Below are positions 54,096 through 62,705 of a DNA stretch of 64,000 bases, piece after piece. This stretch comes from Paenibacillus bovis (lineage in GTDB: Bacteria; Bacillota; Bacilli; Paenibacillales; Paenibacillaceae): assembly GCF_001421015.2 (NCBI RefSeq), contig NZ_CP013023.1, positions 4,519,501 through 4,583,500 on the forward strand, in the 5' to 3' direction. The position numbers and the translations under genes are program-made. Position 1 is the first letter of the stretch; every line of letters starts with the position of its first letter. The notes below the pieces were generated by a model. It had not been told where the DNA came from. It saw only the letters and a program-made list of their open reading frames with translations, and did not search any database.

Positions 54096-54941
54096 TTACA
54101 ATCCAACCTGCTTTTCACTCCAAGTCCATAGCCGCTCGGCCTGCTGCTGATCTTTTGCTTTTGCGTGCAGCCGATGCAGCTGCTTGCGGTAATAATAAGC
54201 ACCCGATTTCCCTTCTACCGATGCATCGTCCGCGAGAAAGATCGCCGTCTCTGCTCCCTGCTCCGGTGTCTGGAAAAAAGGCATATGCGCGACTGAAGCG
54301 AGAATTCGTTTACCAAATCCTGTTTCCCGGTCTACACCGATGCTGGTAGCTACTGCACCAGGATGCAGACTGTTAACAGTTACTGAAGTTCCTTCCAGCC
54401 GCTGGGCGAGTATACGGGTAAAGTAAATATTGGCCAATTTGGATTGTGCATAGGCTTTGACCACGTTATAGCCGCTGCGAAGATTAGGATCATCCCAATG
54501 GATTTTACCCAGTTTGTAGGCACCGGAACTGACGACAACAATACGTCCTGCCTTGGCTTGCTGCAGGCTGTCCAGCAGCAGATGGGTTAGCAGGAAATGC
54601 CCCAGATGATTCACCCCGATACTCATCTCAAAACCGTCGGATGTCTCTTTGCGCTTCAGGTTAACCACGCCCGCATTGTTGAGCAGCACATCCAGATAAT
54701 CATAACGTTTGCCAAACTCCTCCGCAAAATGGCGAATGGTCTCCAGCGATCCCAGATCGCATTTCATAAGAGTAATTTTATCCGATCCGCTCTCCTGACG
54801 TGCCTGCTCCAGTGCTTTCTGGCCGCGTTCTTCATTGCGGCAGCCCATAATCACTTCATGTCCACGCCGGGCCAATTCGATCGTTGATGCCAGCCCCATG
54901 CCAGAATTGGCGCCTGTAATGAATATCCGCTTTGCGTTCAT
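54096..54941 (-). CDS. Short-chain dehydrogenase/reductase (retinol-dehydrogenase-like)
   Basis: NAD(P)-dependent oxidoreductase of 281 residues. The Rossmann nucleotide loop is ITGANSGMGLAS with MGCRNEERG after strand two (Arg favouring NADP), NNAGV is present, and the active site has VVVSSGAYKL with the catalytic YAQSKLAN. The C-terminus ends with a Trp-rich helical tail seen in WW-domain-oxidoreductase-like SDRs. AGGAGG precedes the ATG. Single gene; substrate unknown. Confidence 0.9.
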   Translation of the reverse strand: MNAKRIFITGANSGMGLASTIELARRGHEVIMGCRNEERGQKALEQARQESGSDKITLMKCDLGSLETIRHFAEEFGKRYDYLDVLLNNAGVVNLKRKETSDGFEMSIGVNHLGHFLLTHLLLDSLQQAKAGRIVVVSSGAYKLGKIHWDDPNLRSGYNVVKAYAQSKLANIYFTRILAQRLEGTSVTVNSLHPGAVATSIGVDRETGFGKRILASVAHMPFFQTPEQGAETAIFLADDASVEGKSGAYYYRKQLHRLHAKAKDQQQAERLWTWSEKQVGL

Positions 54942-55436
54942 CGTATTCCTCCTGTCGGGTTTATTCTTTTAAATAAACGCAGGAGCGCTTTTTCACACAT
55001 ATGCAGGAGATCGTACTGAATAGACGGTTAGATCCATCTTTCTGATCTGCAGGATGTTCTGAGTGCTGTATATCTTGTTGCAGAGATAACAATCCATACA
55101 GCAAAAAAGCACAGTACAGCAAAAAGATAACCTGCTCAACGAGTGGCAGGCAGCAGACAGGCTTGGCTGTTCCGGGATAGATGTATTACGATCCCGGTTA
55201 CATAGTGCAAGCTGCTGAACCTCTTTTTGCGTAATGTGCTTGTGCATAATTAGACCTACAATTGAAATGCGAATCTGTCACAGTAACAGATTATGATGAT
55301 ATCCATGTCTGGATCATAGTTTCGGTGCTGTACAGGCTATATGTATGGTTGACCGTTAATCCTGAACCTGTAATTCATCATCTGCAGTCAACTATACAAG
55401 GAATGAATCTGATATCAATACCTGTTGACCGCTCGA
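54942..55436. other. Gap between SDR and gcvH genes
   Basis: No gene supported. An 84-codon frame on the minus strand (54993-55247) is Cys/Ser-rich with no ribosome site. No strong terminator for gcvH was found. Confidence 0.4.
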
Positions 55437-55829
55437 TTAATCCTGTGCGTGTTCAGCGTAAGCTTTGGCATCCATCAGTTTGGATAACGCGCTTTCCAAA
55501 TCACCGTTTACTTTCAATTCGATCATCCATCCGCGTCCATAAGGATCGGAATTGACCAGCTCGGGCTCCGTTTCCAGATCAGTATTGAACGTAACGACCG
55601 TACCTGCCAGTGGACAGAACAGCTCTGATGCCGTTTTGACAGATTCCACTGTTCCTACTTCTTCGTCAGCAGCTACTTCGCGACCTACTTTTGGCAGTTC
55701 CACAAATACGATATCTCCCAGTTGATGCTGAGCAAAATCAGTAATGCCAATACGTACCGTGTCTTCATTGATACGTTCTACCCATTCGTGCTCTTCACTG
55801 TACAACAATTGGTCTTTGATCTCACTCAT
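55437..55829 (-). CDS. gcvH: Glycine cleavage system H protein
   Basis: Lipoyl carrier that shuttles the aminomethyl group between P, T and L proteins. The 130-residue protein has the lipoyl lysine in VESVKTASEL and conserved EEHEWV, GITDFAQHQLGDIVFVELP and NSDPYGRGWM. The start is the ATG at 55829 behind GGAGG; a longer frame to 55877 lacks a site. It is transcribed away from gcvT-gcvPA-gcvPB, from a promoter whose -35 lies back to back with the promoter of the riboswitch transcript, and itself has no riboswitch. Confidence 0.95.
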   Translation of the reverse strand: MSEIKDQLLYSEEHEWVERINEDTVRIGITDFAQHQLGDIVFVELPKVGREVAADEEVGTVESVKTASELFCPLAGTVVTFNTDLETEPELVNSDPYGRGWMIELKVNGDLESALSKLMDAKAYAEHAQD

Positions 55830-55878
55830 TGTCTCATTCCTCCGGTTCATGTCATGATTTGGTTCCTGATGCCACAAG

Positions 55879-55906
55879 CGTATAGTAAGGAAGATTGCGC
55901 TGTCAA
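55879..55906 (-). promoter_or_regulatory. Promoter of gcvH
   Basis: On the minus strand TTGACA (55901-55906) is followed after 16 bases by TATACG. Predicted leader is about 40 bases. Confidence 0.65.
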
Positions 55907-55917
55907 GAGTCTTGACA
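55901..55917. promoter_or_regulatory. 17-bp palindrome joining two divergent -35 boxes
   Basis: TGTCAAGA-G-TCTTGACA is an exact 8-1-8 palindrome in which each end is the -35 hexamer of one divergent promoter. It may be an operator or simply a by-product of abutting promoters. Confidence 0.6.
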
Positions 55918-55940
55918 TCACTCTATGAATCAAGTATTAA
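55912..55940 (+). promoter_or_regulatory. Promoter of the riboswitch-gcvT-gcvPA-gcvPB unit
   Basis: TTGACA is followed after exactly 17 bases by TATTAA, ending about 70 bases before the riboswitch. Confidence 0.75.
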
Positions 55941-56009
55941 TATAATATACATACATTTTTAACACTTTTATTACTCAATGTTCGGAAATACATAACATCA
56001 TATGTGAGC

Positions 56010-56292
56010 GGATGAACGTACAGGGAGAGACTGCCACCAGCATCAGGGCAGCGCCGAAGGAGTAAGCCGTTATGGTGAATCTCTCAGGCAAAAGGACCTG
56101 TACTGGACGCGGCTCTGGAGAGAATCCGAAGGTTATGAGTAGTTATAATCATAATGCCTGAACGGATCACCAAAGGGGAAACTTATGTCGGTTCTGTGCT
56201 GTTACGAGGAGTATAGCATACCGTAATGGATTATGCTGTATGATCATAACGCATCGGGTGAATAAGGTAACTCTCAGGTACCAAGGACAGGG
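56010..56292 (+). ncRNA. Tandem glycine riboswitch (gcvT element)
   Basis: Two aptamers in series ahead of gcvT. The first shows GGGAGAG, GCCGAAGGAG, GGTGAATCTCTCAGG, CAAAAGGACC and CTCTGGAGAG between about 56017 and 56122; the second shows CACCAAAGGGG, GGTGAATAAGG, AACTCTCAGGTACCAAGGACAG ending about 56290. These are the conserved blocks of glycine riboswitches. Such tandem elements turn on glycine cleavage genes when glycine is abundant. The terminator that follows provides the switch. Confidence 0.95.
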
Positions 56293-56347
56293 AGGAAAGG
56301 AAAATGCGGGCAATGCCTGTTTATTTCCTGACCCTCCCTGTTTTTTT
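56288..56347 (+). terminator. Riboswitch-controlled terminator
   Basis: CAGGGAGG (56288-56295) pairs with CCTCCCTG (56333-56340), with AGGAAA/TTTCCT inside, followed by seven T. Its 5' arm overlaps the end of the second aptamer, as expected for an antitermination switch. Confidence 0.88.
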
Positions 56348-56381
56348 GTTTTTATCAAATAAACCATGAGGTGAATCATTC

Positions 56382-57497
56382 ATGACTACAGAGCTCAAGC
56401 GTACACCGCTATACCCGTTATATGCTGCATCCGGTTCTCCACGTTGTATTGATTTTGGCGGCTGGGAACTGCCTGTCCAGTTTAGAGGTATTCAAAAAGA
56501 GCATGAAGCCGTTCGCGAACAAGCAGGACTGTTCGATGTTTCCCACATGGGTGAAGTGATGATCAGCGGCAACGGATCACTGGCTTATCTGCAAAATATG
56601 CTTACCAATGATGTATCCCGGCTGCAGGATGGACAGGCCCAGTACACATTGATGTGCTATCCGACCGGAGGAGTTGTGGACGACCTGCTGGTCTATCGAT
56701 TGGAAGAAGAGCATTATATGCTGGTCATTAATGCTTCCAATATTGATAAGGATATAGAGTGGCTACAGGAGCATTTGCCGGAAAGTGTAACGCTGCAAAA
56801 CATCTCCGAACAGACAGCCCTGATCGCTTTGCAGGGACCGCTGGCTGCCAATATTCTGGCCAAAGCAACCGGCAGTAAAGAGTACAGTGAACTTCCCGGA
56901 TTTTCTTTCGTAGCGAATGCAGAGCTGTTTGGCGTCAAAGTGATCCTGTCCCGTACCGGTTATACCGGCGAAGACGGTTACGAGATTTATGCTCCTGCCG
57001 ATCAAGCAGGTGAAATCTGGACCGGACTACTCGCCGCAGGAGAACCCGACGGACTCGTGCCATGCGGACTCGGTGCGCGGGATACACTGCGATTTGAAGC
57101 CAAGCTGCCTCTGTATGGACAGGAATTGTCTGCAGATATTACCCCACTGGAAGCGGGTCTTGGTTTCTTTGTAAAGCTGGACAAAGGCGACTTTATCGGA
57201 CGCGATGTGCTGGTTAAACAAAAAGAACAGGGCACTCCCCGCAAGCTGGTCGGTGTCGAATTAATCGATCGCGGTATTCCGCGCTCCCATTATCCGGTAT
57301 TTCTTGAAGGCCGCCAGATTGGCGAAGTGACTACCGGTACACAGTCTCCCACTCTCAAGCGTAATCTGGGACTGGCTTTGATCGAGGCTGAACATGCCGT
57401 TATAGGTACAGCCATCGAAATAGAGATTCGCGGTAAATTGCTCAAAGCCGAAGTAGTCAAAGCTCCCTTTTACAAAAGAAAGCCGGTAACTGTCTGA
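56382..57497 (+). CDS. gcvT: Glycine cleavage system T protein (aminomethyltransferase)
   Basis: Transfers the methylene group from lipoyl-bound aminomethyl to tetrahydrofolate and releases ammonia. The 371-residue protein has [49 protein letters not shown] with the folate-site Glu, and [14 protein letters not shown], then LGRDVL-like [16 protein letters not shown] precedes the ATG. First gene behind the glycine riboswitch, about 200 bases ahead of gcvPA. Confidence 0.96.
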   Translation: MTTELKRTPLYPLYAASGSPRCIDFGGWELPVQFRGIQKEHEAVREQAGLFDVSHMGEVMISGNGSLAYLQNMLTNDVSRLQDGQAQYTLMCYPTGGVVDDLLVYRLEEEHYMLVINASNIDKDIEWLQEHLPESVTLQNISEQTALIALQGPLAANILAKATGSKEYSELPGFSFVANAELFGVKVILSRTGYTGEDGYEIYAPADQAGEIWTGLLAAGEPDGLVPCGLGARDTLRFEAKLPLYGQELSADITPLEAGLGFFVKLDKGDFIGRDVLVKQKEQGTPRKLVGVELIDRGIPRSHYPVFLEGRQIGEVTTGTQSPTLKRNLGLALIEAEHAVIGTAIEIEIRGKLLKAEVVKAPFYKRKPVTV

Positions 57498-57700
57498 TCG
57501 TTTGCTGTGGCATTCCTATGAGTACGACAAAGGTGGGCTGTATGATCCATTGATCATCTGCTGTCATTATTTTTCCTTATATCCATCTACATCTTTATTT
57601 CTATTCATAACATACATCTCATAACATATATCTGGTTGCATAACAGCACGTCGTTTCTACCATTACCCGGCAGCCTGATCTGCCAAAAGGAGTATATATA

Positions 57701-59056
57701 ATGAAAAAGCATCGCTATATTCCGATGACGCCGCAAAATGAAGCGGATATGCTGGCTGTTGTCGGCGCGTCATCCATAGAGGATCTGTTCAAGGATATTC
57801 CGGCCGCTGTCCGTTATCAGGGTACGCTGCCTATGTCGGAGATGCTGGACGAATATGCGCTCACCCGTCATATGGGACAACTGGCTGGCCGCAATGCAGA
57901 TACCGATCGTTATACGAGCTTTCTCGGAGCAGGCATTTATGATCATCATGTCCCATCGGTCATCAATCATGTAATCTCCCGTTCTGAATTCTATACAGCG
58001 TATACTCCATATCAACCGGAGATCAGCCAGGGCGAGCTGCAGGCGATTTTTGAATTCCAGTCCTATATCTGTGAACTGACTGGAATGGCTGTAGCCAATG
58101 CGAGTATGTATGATGGAGCAACTGCTCTGGCCGAAGCCGCTTCACTGGCAGCTTCCGCAACCCGCCGCACCAAGATTGTCGCTTTCTCCACGATTCATCC
58201 GGAAGCGCGCGCTGTTGTACGCAGTTATGCACGCGGTCTGAATCTGGAAGTGGTTGAAGTTGCCTATGGTGACGGAGTAACAGATATCAGCGCACTCGCC
58301 GAAGTACTTGACGATCAGACAGCAGCTGTACTGGTACAATCGCCGAACTTCTTTGGTGGTATTGAAGGTATTCGCGCTGCTGCCGATCTGGCTCATGAGC
58401 GCGGCGCCCTGCTCGTCGTCAGTACCAATCCAATTTCACTCGGACTGCTCGAAGCACCGGGCAAGCTCGGAGCCGATATCGTAGTCGGTGATGCACAACC
58501 GCTCGGTATATCCATGTCTCTCGGCGGCCCTACCTGTGGATTTTTCGCGGTGTCACAAGCACAGATGCGCCGTATGCCTGGACGAATCGTCGGCCAGACC
58601 AAAGACAGTGATGGCAAGCGCGGCTTTGTACTGACGCTGCAGACCCGTGAACAGCATATACGCCGTGATAAAGCGACTTCCAATATTTGTTCCAATCAGG
58701 CGCTGCTCGCCCTGTCCGCCTCTGTCTATATGTCGATTATGGGTAAACAGGGAATGATCGATGTGGCAGATTTGAATATTCAAAAAGCCCACTATGCTGC
58801 ACAGAAACTGTCTGCTGTAGCCGGGCTGAAGCTGACATTCCAGTCTCCTTTTTTCAATGAATTCGTGATTACTCTGCCAGAAGGCACCTCTGCTGCCGAG
58901 CTGAATCTGAAGCTGCTGGAGCAGGGCGTTATCGGTGGATATGATCTGGGTCTATCCTATCCGGAATTATCCGGTCACATGCTGTTTGCCGTAACGGAAA
59001 AGCGTACCAAATCCGAGATTGATCAATTGGCTACCCAACTGGAGGCATCCCTATGA
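57701..59056 (+). CDS. gcvPA: Glycine dehydrogenase (decarboxylating) subunit 1
   Basis: N-terminal half of the P protein, which with gcvPB forms the PLP-dependent decarboxylase of the glycine cleavage system. The 451-residue protein begins [19 protein letters not shown] and has [35 protein letters not shown] and [14 protein letters not shown], all standard for the split enzyme. AAAGGAG precedes the ATG. It overlaps gcvPB by four bases (ATGA), so the two subunits are translated in equal amounts. Confidence 0.97.
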   Translation: MKKHRYIPMTPQNEADMLAVVGASSIEDLFKDIPAAVRYQGTLPMSEMLDEYALTRHMGQLAGRNADTDRYTSFLGAGIYDHHVPSVINHVISRSEFYTAYTPYQPEISQGELQAIFEFQSYICELTGMAVANASMYDGATALAEAASLAASATRRTKIVAFSTIHPEARAVVRSYARGLNLEVVEVAYGDGVTDISALAEVLDDQTAAVLVQSPNFFGGIEGIRAAADLAHERGALLVVSTNPISLGLLEAPGKLGADIVVGDAQPLGISMSLGGPTCGFFAVSQAQMRRMPGRIVGQTKDSDGKRGFVLTLQTREQHIRRDKATSNICSNQALLALSASVYMSIMGKQGMIDVADLNIQKAHYAAQKLSAVAGLKLTFQSPFFNEFVITLPEGTSAAELNLKLLEQGVIGGYDLGLSYPELSGHMLFAVTEKRTKSEIDQLATQLEASL

Positions 59057-60588
59057 CAAACGAAATGATAACGACAACCAATACAGATACTCCTTCCACA
59101 GCTACAGCATCCAATGAATTAATTGGTGCAGTAATCAAGGAAAAAGCACTGATCTTCGAACTTAGCCAGCCTGGCCGGGTCGGCTACTCTTTGCCGGAAT
59201 GTGATGTACCTCGCGTGGAAGCCAGTTCGGTAATTCCTCAGGACATGCTGCGCAGTGAAGCAGCTGCCCTGCCGGAAGTATACGAAGTCGATGTTATCCG
59301 TCACTATACCGAGCTATCCCGCCTGAACTTTGGTGTGGATAACGGATTCTACCCGCTCGGTTCCTGTACAATGAAATACAATCCAAAAATCAATGAAGAT
59401 GTAGCCCGTTATGCCGGATTCGCCAAAATCCATCCGTATCAGCCTGAGACCAGTATTCAGGGAGCACTGGAAATGCTGCATACCCTGCAAAACGATCTGG
59501 CTGTTCTGACCGGTATGGATGCCGTGACCCTACAGCCTGCTGCCGGAGCACACGGAGAATGGACCGGTCTGATGATGATTCGTGCCTATCACGAAAAACG
59601 CGGTGAACATCGAACCAAAGTCATCGTGCCTGATTCTTCGCACGGTACGAACCCGGCCAGTGCGACTGTCGCCGGATTCCAGACCATTACTATTCCTTCG
59701 AATGAAAAAGGTCTGGTCGATCTGGAAGCTCTGCGTACAGCCGTTGGACCGGATACAGCAGCGCTGATGCTGACGAATCCGAATACACTGGGACTGTTCG
59801 AAGAACAGATTACCGAGATTGCCCAAGTTGTGCACGAAGCCGGCGGCCTGCTCTACTACGATGGTGCCAACTCCAATGCGATCATGGGCATCACTCGTCC
59901 GGGCGATATGGGCTTTGATGTGGTCCATCTGAATTTGCATAAGACGATGAGTACGCCTCACGGTGGTGGTGGTCCGGGAGCCGGTCCTGTTGGTGTGAAA
60001 AGCAGACTGCTGCCTTTCCTGCCAGAGCCGGTCGTCGAGAAGCTCGAAGATGGCAGCTACACACTGCGCTCCGGTTCACCGGATTCTATTGGTCGTGTCA
60101 AAGCGTACTATGGCAACTTTGGTATTCTGGTACGCGCCTATACGTATATCCGTACCTACGGTCCGGAAGGTCTGCGCCGGGTATCCGAATGTGCAGTGCT
60201 GAACGCCAACTACATGATGCATCGCCTCAAAGATCATTACATTATGCCGTATGACAATGTATGCAAACACGAATTCGTGATGTCCGGCAAAGGGCTAAAA
60301 CAGTACGGCGTACGCACACTCGATGTTGCCAAACGATTACTTGATTTTGGCTATCATCCGCCTACCGTCTACTTCCCGCTCAATGTGGAAGAATGCATCA
60401 TGATCGAACCGACCGAGACCGAAAGCAAAGAAACGCTGGATGCCTTTATCGATACAATGATCCAGATAGCAAATGAAGCCAAAGAAACACCGGAATTAGT
60501 AATTAATGCGCCATACACGACGGTGGTCAAACGTCTGGATGAAGCAACTGCAGCCCGCAAGCCGGTACTCAACTGCGCTTGCAGTTAA
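59053..60588 (+). CDS. gcvPB: Glycine dehydrogenase (decarboxylating) subunit 2
   Basis: PLP-carrying half of the P protein. The cofactor lysine is in [20 protein letters not shown], and [28 protein letters not shown] and [13 protein letters not shown] are conserved. The 511-residue product is longer than usual at the N-terminus by about 20 residues of Thr/Ser/Asn-rich sequence ([20 protein letters not shown]), which may be a small extension; the ATG overlaps the gcvPA stop, which supports this start. Last gene of the riboswitch transcript. Confidence 0.96.
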   Translation: MTNEMITTTNTDTPSTATASNELIGAVIKEKALIFELSQPGRVGYSLPECDVPRVEASSVIPQDMLRSEAAALPEVYEVDVIRHYTELSRLNFGVDNGFYPLGSCTMKYNPKINEDVARYAGFAKIHPYQPETSIQGALEMLHTLQNDLAVLTGMDAVTLQPAAGAHGEWTGLMMIRAYHEKRGEHRTKVIVPDSSHGTNPASATVAGFQTITIPSNEKGLVDLEALRTAVGPDTAALMLTNPNTLGLFEEQITEIAQVVHEAGGLLYYDGANSNAIMGITRPGDMGFDVVHLNLHKTMSTPHGGGGPGAGPVGVKSRLLPFLPEPVVEKLEDGSYTLRSGSPDSIGRVKAYYGNFGILVRAYTYIRTYGPEGLRRVSECAVLNANYMMHRLKDHYIMPYDNVCKHEFVMSGKGLKQYGVRTLDVAKRLLDFGYHPPTVYFPLNVEECIMIEPTETESKETLDAFIDTMIQIANEAKETPELVINAPYTTVVKRLDEATAARKPVLNCACS

Positions 60589-60639
60589 TTCGCGAAGACT
60601 TCAGGATGCGTTATTATAAGGGCAGCTTCACTATGTCCG

Positions 60640-60860
60640 AGATGGTGTTTATTAGAAAAGATAATATTGGTTCTATGAGATAATGATTATTATAAAAGGT
60701 AATAATCATATAAGAGATCACGTTGATGGTAAAGAAGGATATTCAGCGCAACAGGTCACGATTATTATAAAAGATAATATTTATCGTATGAGATCATGTT
60801 GATGATATAAGCTAATGTTGATCCTAAAAGACAATATTCAGTGTAAAAGATATCCATATC
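60640..60860. repeat. Degenerate AT-rich repeat tract after gcvPB
   Basis: A GATTATTATAAAAG(G/A)TAATA block recurs at 60685 and 60760, and AGATCA(C/T)GTTGATG at 60715 and 60791, giving a period of about 75-76 bases. Related AAAAGATAATATT pieces occur near 60657 and 60825. The tract has no frame and no known repeat identity. Confidence 0.6.
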
Positions 60861-60888
60861 CTTTTATATGATTACTATGATCCATAAA

Positions 60889-60931
60889 AAATATGAAGGA
60901 GCTTATCACGATGATAAGCTCCTTCATATTT
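60889..60931. terminator. Perfect 19-bp hairpin
   Basis: Arms 60889-60907 and 60913-60931 pair exactly with a five-base loop. Probable bidirectional terminator downstream of the gcv genes. The frame of 124 codons starting at 60868 runs through it and is not believed. The stretch from here to 61287 shows nothing else. Confidence 0.75.
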
Positions 60932-61287
60932 TATGTTCTTTACCGACTTTACCACATCATTTCCTTGATGTATTTTCTTACGGTATCTGCTCGTCTAGTC
61001 ATACTGATTCCTTAATTCATCATATCCTGTCTATCGATACTGGAAATCACCATAAAAGCTTTCTTGTAAACCGCTGCACTAAATACATAGAGTTCATCAG
61101 CAACTACGTATCATTGTGCATCGAACGGCTATTTGCTTCTGCCCACAAGAAAGCTATCAAGCAGTTGAAAGATCTTTTTTTTGAAGCTATACTCAAAACA
61201 ATTCCATACGTACTCTACATAGGAATTGTAACTGGAGCATAAGCTCAGATCGATAAATTCCATTTTATCCCGCACAGGAGGACAATC

Positions 61288-61839
61288 ATGATTTACAGAA
61301 ATGCTACTATCGAGGATATCCCTGCTATCGCAGAACTACAGCAAAAGTACCATGTCACCACCATCAGTGAAGAAGACAAACCACACGGCTTTGTCACCAC
61401 GCTCTTTACAGATGAACAATTCCAGGAATTGATTGAAAAAGAAAATGGCATCACTATCGCCTGTGACCAGGATAAAGTCGTTGCTTACGTCATGGCAGCT
61501 TCCTGGGAATACTGGTCCAAATGGCCTCTTTTCCAACATATGATCGGCGATCTGCAGCACACCGAGTACAAAGGAACGGTGCTATCTACCGAAAACAGCT
61601 ACCAATACGGACCGATCTGTATCGATACCGAATACCGTGGCACAGAAGTACTTAAAAATATTTTTGAATTCTCCAAAACACAAATGAGCCAAAGATACCC
61701 GATCCTGATCACTTTTATCAATCATATCAACCCAAGATCCTACGCTGCACACACCCAAAAGCTTGGCCTCGATGTGATCAAAAGCTTCGAGTTCAACAAT
61801 AACAACTACTACGAACTGGGCTGCCACACATCGAATTGA
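61288..61839 (+). CDS. GNAT-family N-acetyltransferase
   Basis: A 183-residue protein with an N-terminal acetyltransferase start (YRNATIEDIPAIAELQQKYH) and the segment GPICIDTEYRGTEVLKNIFE in the place of the acetyl-CoA loop, where the usual Q/R-x-x-G-x-G/A is only partly kept (EYRGTE). The C-terminus INPRSYAAHTQKLGLDVIKSF fits the fold. CAGGAGG precedes the ATG. Activity is therefore less certain than for the other GNAT proteins here; substrate unknown. Confidence 0.78.
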   Translation: MIYRNATIEDIPAIAELQQKYHVTTISEEDKPHGFVTTLFTDEQFQELIEKENGITIACDQDKVVAYVMAASWEYWSKWPLFQHMIGDLQHTEYKGTVLSTENSYQYGPICIDTEYRGTEVLKNIFEFSKTQMSQRYPILITFINHINPRSYAAHTQKLGLDVIKSFEFNNNNYYELGCHTSN

Positions 61840-61985
61840 TTCCATATCCAGGCAATTCGATTTCTGCAAACCGACTTAGATGAGATGCGACTATATCATA
61901 AAATAAGCTAGACTTCCTGTTCCAGGTTATCTATCCCGACTATTTTCGCTAAATACCCTTACTATTTTACGAAAAGAGGATTCAT

Positions 61986-62303
61986 ATGAGCCGATTTGGA
62001 TTGTTTGGCAAGTTCACGGTACAGGAAAATCAGCGCGATACCATGGTCAATATCCTGCTTGACGCTGCAGAATCCATGAAAAATCTGCAAGAATGCGAAA
62101 TCTACATGGTCAGCATCGCCGAAAACGAACCGGACTGCGTGTACGTCTATGAAGTATGGAGCAGCGAGCAAGCCCATCAGGCATCCCTTCAACTGGAAGT
62201 CACCCAGACTCTAATCCAAAAAGCCAAACCCATTATCACCGGCATGGAAAGAATCAGCACCCTCCACCCCCTCGGCGGGAAAGGGCTCCCTTCTACTTTA
62301 TAA
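61986..62303 (+). CDS. ABM-domain protein (YgiN-like monooxygenase fold)
   Basis: A 105-residue dimeric ferredoxin-like-fold protein of the antibiotic biosynthesis monooxygenase superfamily. It shows FGKFTVQENQRDTMVNILLD, CEIYMVSIAENEPDCVYVYE and VWSSEQAHQASLQ, the standard ABM pattern. Family members range from quinol monooxygenases to heme-degrading enzymes; none of the heme-degrader marks is evident. GAGG lies six bases before the ATG. It lies about 145 bases after the GNAT gene and may be separate. Confidence 0.8.
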   Translation: MSRFGLFGKFTVQENQRDTMVNILLDAAESMKNLQECEIYMVSIAENEPDCVYVYEVWSSEQAHQASLQLEVTQTLIQKAKPIITGMERISTLHPLGGKGLPSTL

Positions 62304-62424
62304 GTATCATTTATTGTTCAATATAAGTAGCTATCTATTATTCAATTGAATGCGAAATGATTAGTAAATGCCCTCCTACCATACCACTCGTTTCTTTTTC
62401 ACAAGATTTTTTCCAATACACTGT

Positions 62425-62582
62425 CCCTCAGACGCACTTAGCGAAAGGAAAGGAATCATTCCAAAGGCCAACATTTAAGAATGGATATTTACCGCGACAG
62501 CGGTGATTCAAAAATATCCATTCTTAACCGGATCTTAACCGGAGGTCGCCGGAATAATCCTTTCCCGCAGCGAAGTCCCTCT
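62425..62582. repeat. Large palindromic intergenic element
   Basis: A nested inverted repeat: perfect 16-bp arms 62475-62490 with 62512-62527 enclosing ACCGC/GCGGT (62491-62495, 62500-62504), and an outer imperfect pair 62447-62462 with 62551-62565. The total is about 155 bases. It could be a structured RNA or a non-autonomous palindromic mobile repeat; only the structure is seen. Confidence 0.65.
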
Positions 62583-62605
62583 TAGCTCTTATCCATCTTC
62601 ACACC

Positions 62606-62654
62606 AAAAAAAGAAAAAAAGCTGATTTCCCGAATCATTTCAGGAAATCAGCTT
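62606..62654 (-). terminator. Terminator of ptsI
   Basis: GCTGATTTCC (62621-62630) pairs with GGAAATCAGC (62643-62652); the minus strand continues TTTTTTTCTTTTTTT. Confidence 0.93.
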
Positions 62655-62705
62655 AATGGGATTGTTGGAAAAAAGAATAGCTATACCAAAAACGGTATCC
62701 AGCAA

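Noticed and set aside
54993..55247. 84-codon Cys/Ser-rich minus-strand frame
   Set aside because: No ribosome site, no domain, and composition like a chance frame.
60868..61242. 124-codon plus-strand frame after the gcv genes
   Set aside because: It begins just before a perfect terminator hairpin and runs through it, has no ribosome site, and its sequence shows no recognisable domain.
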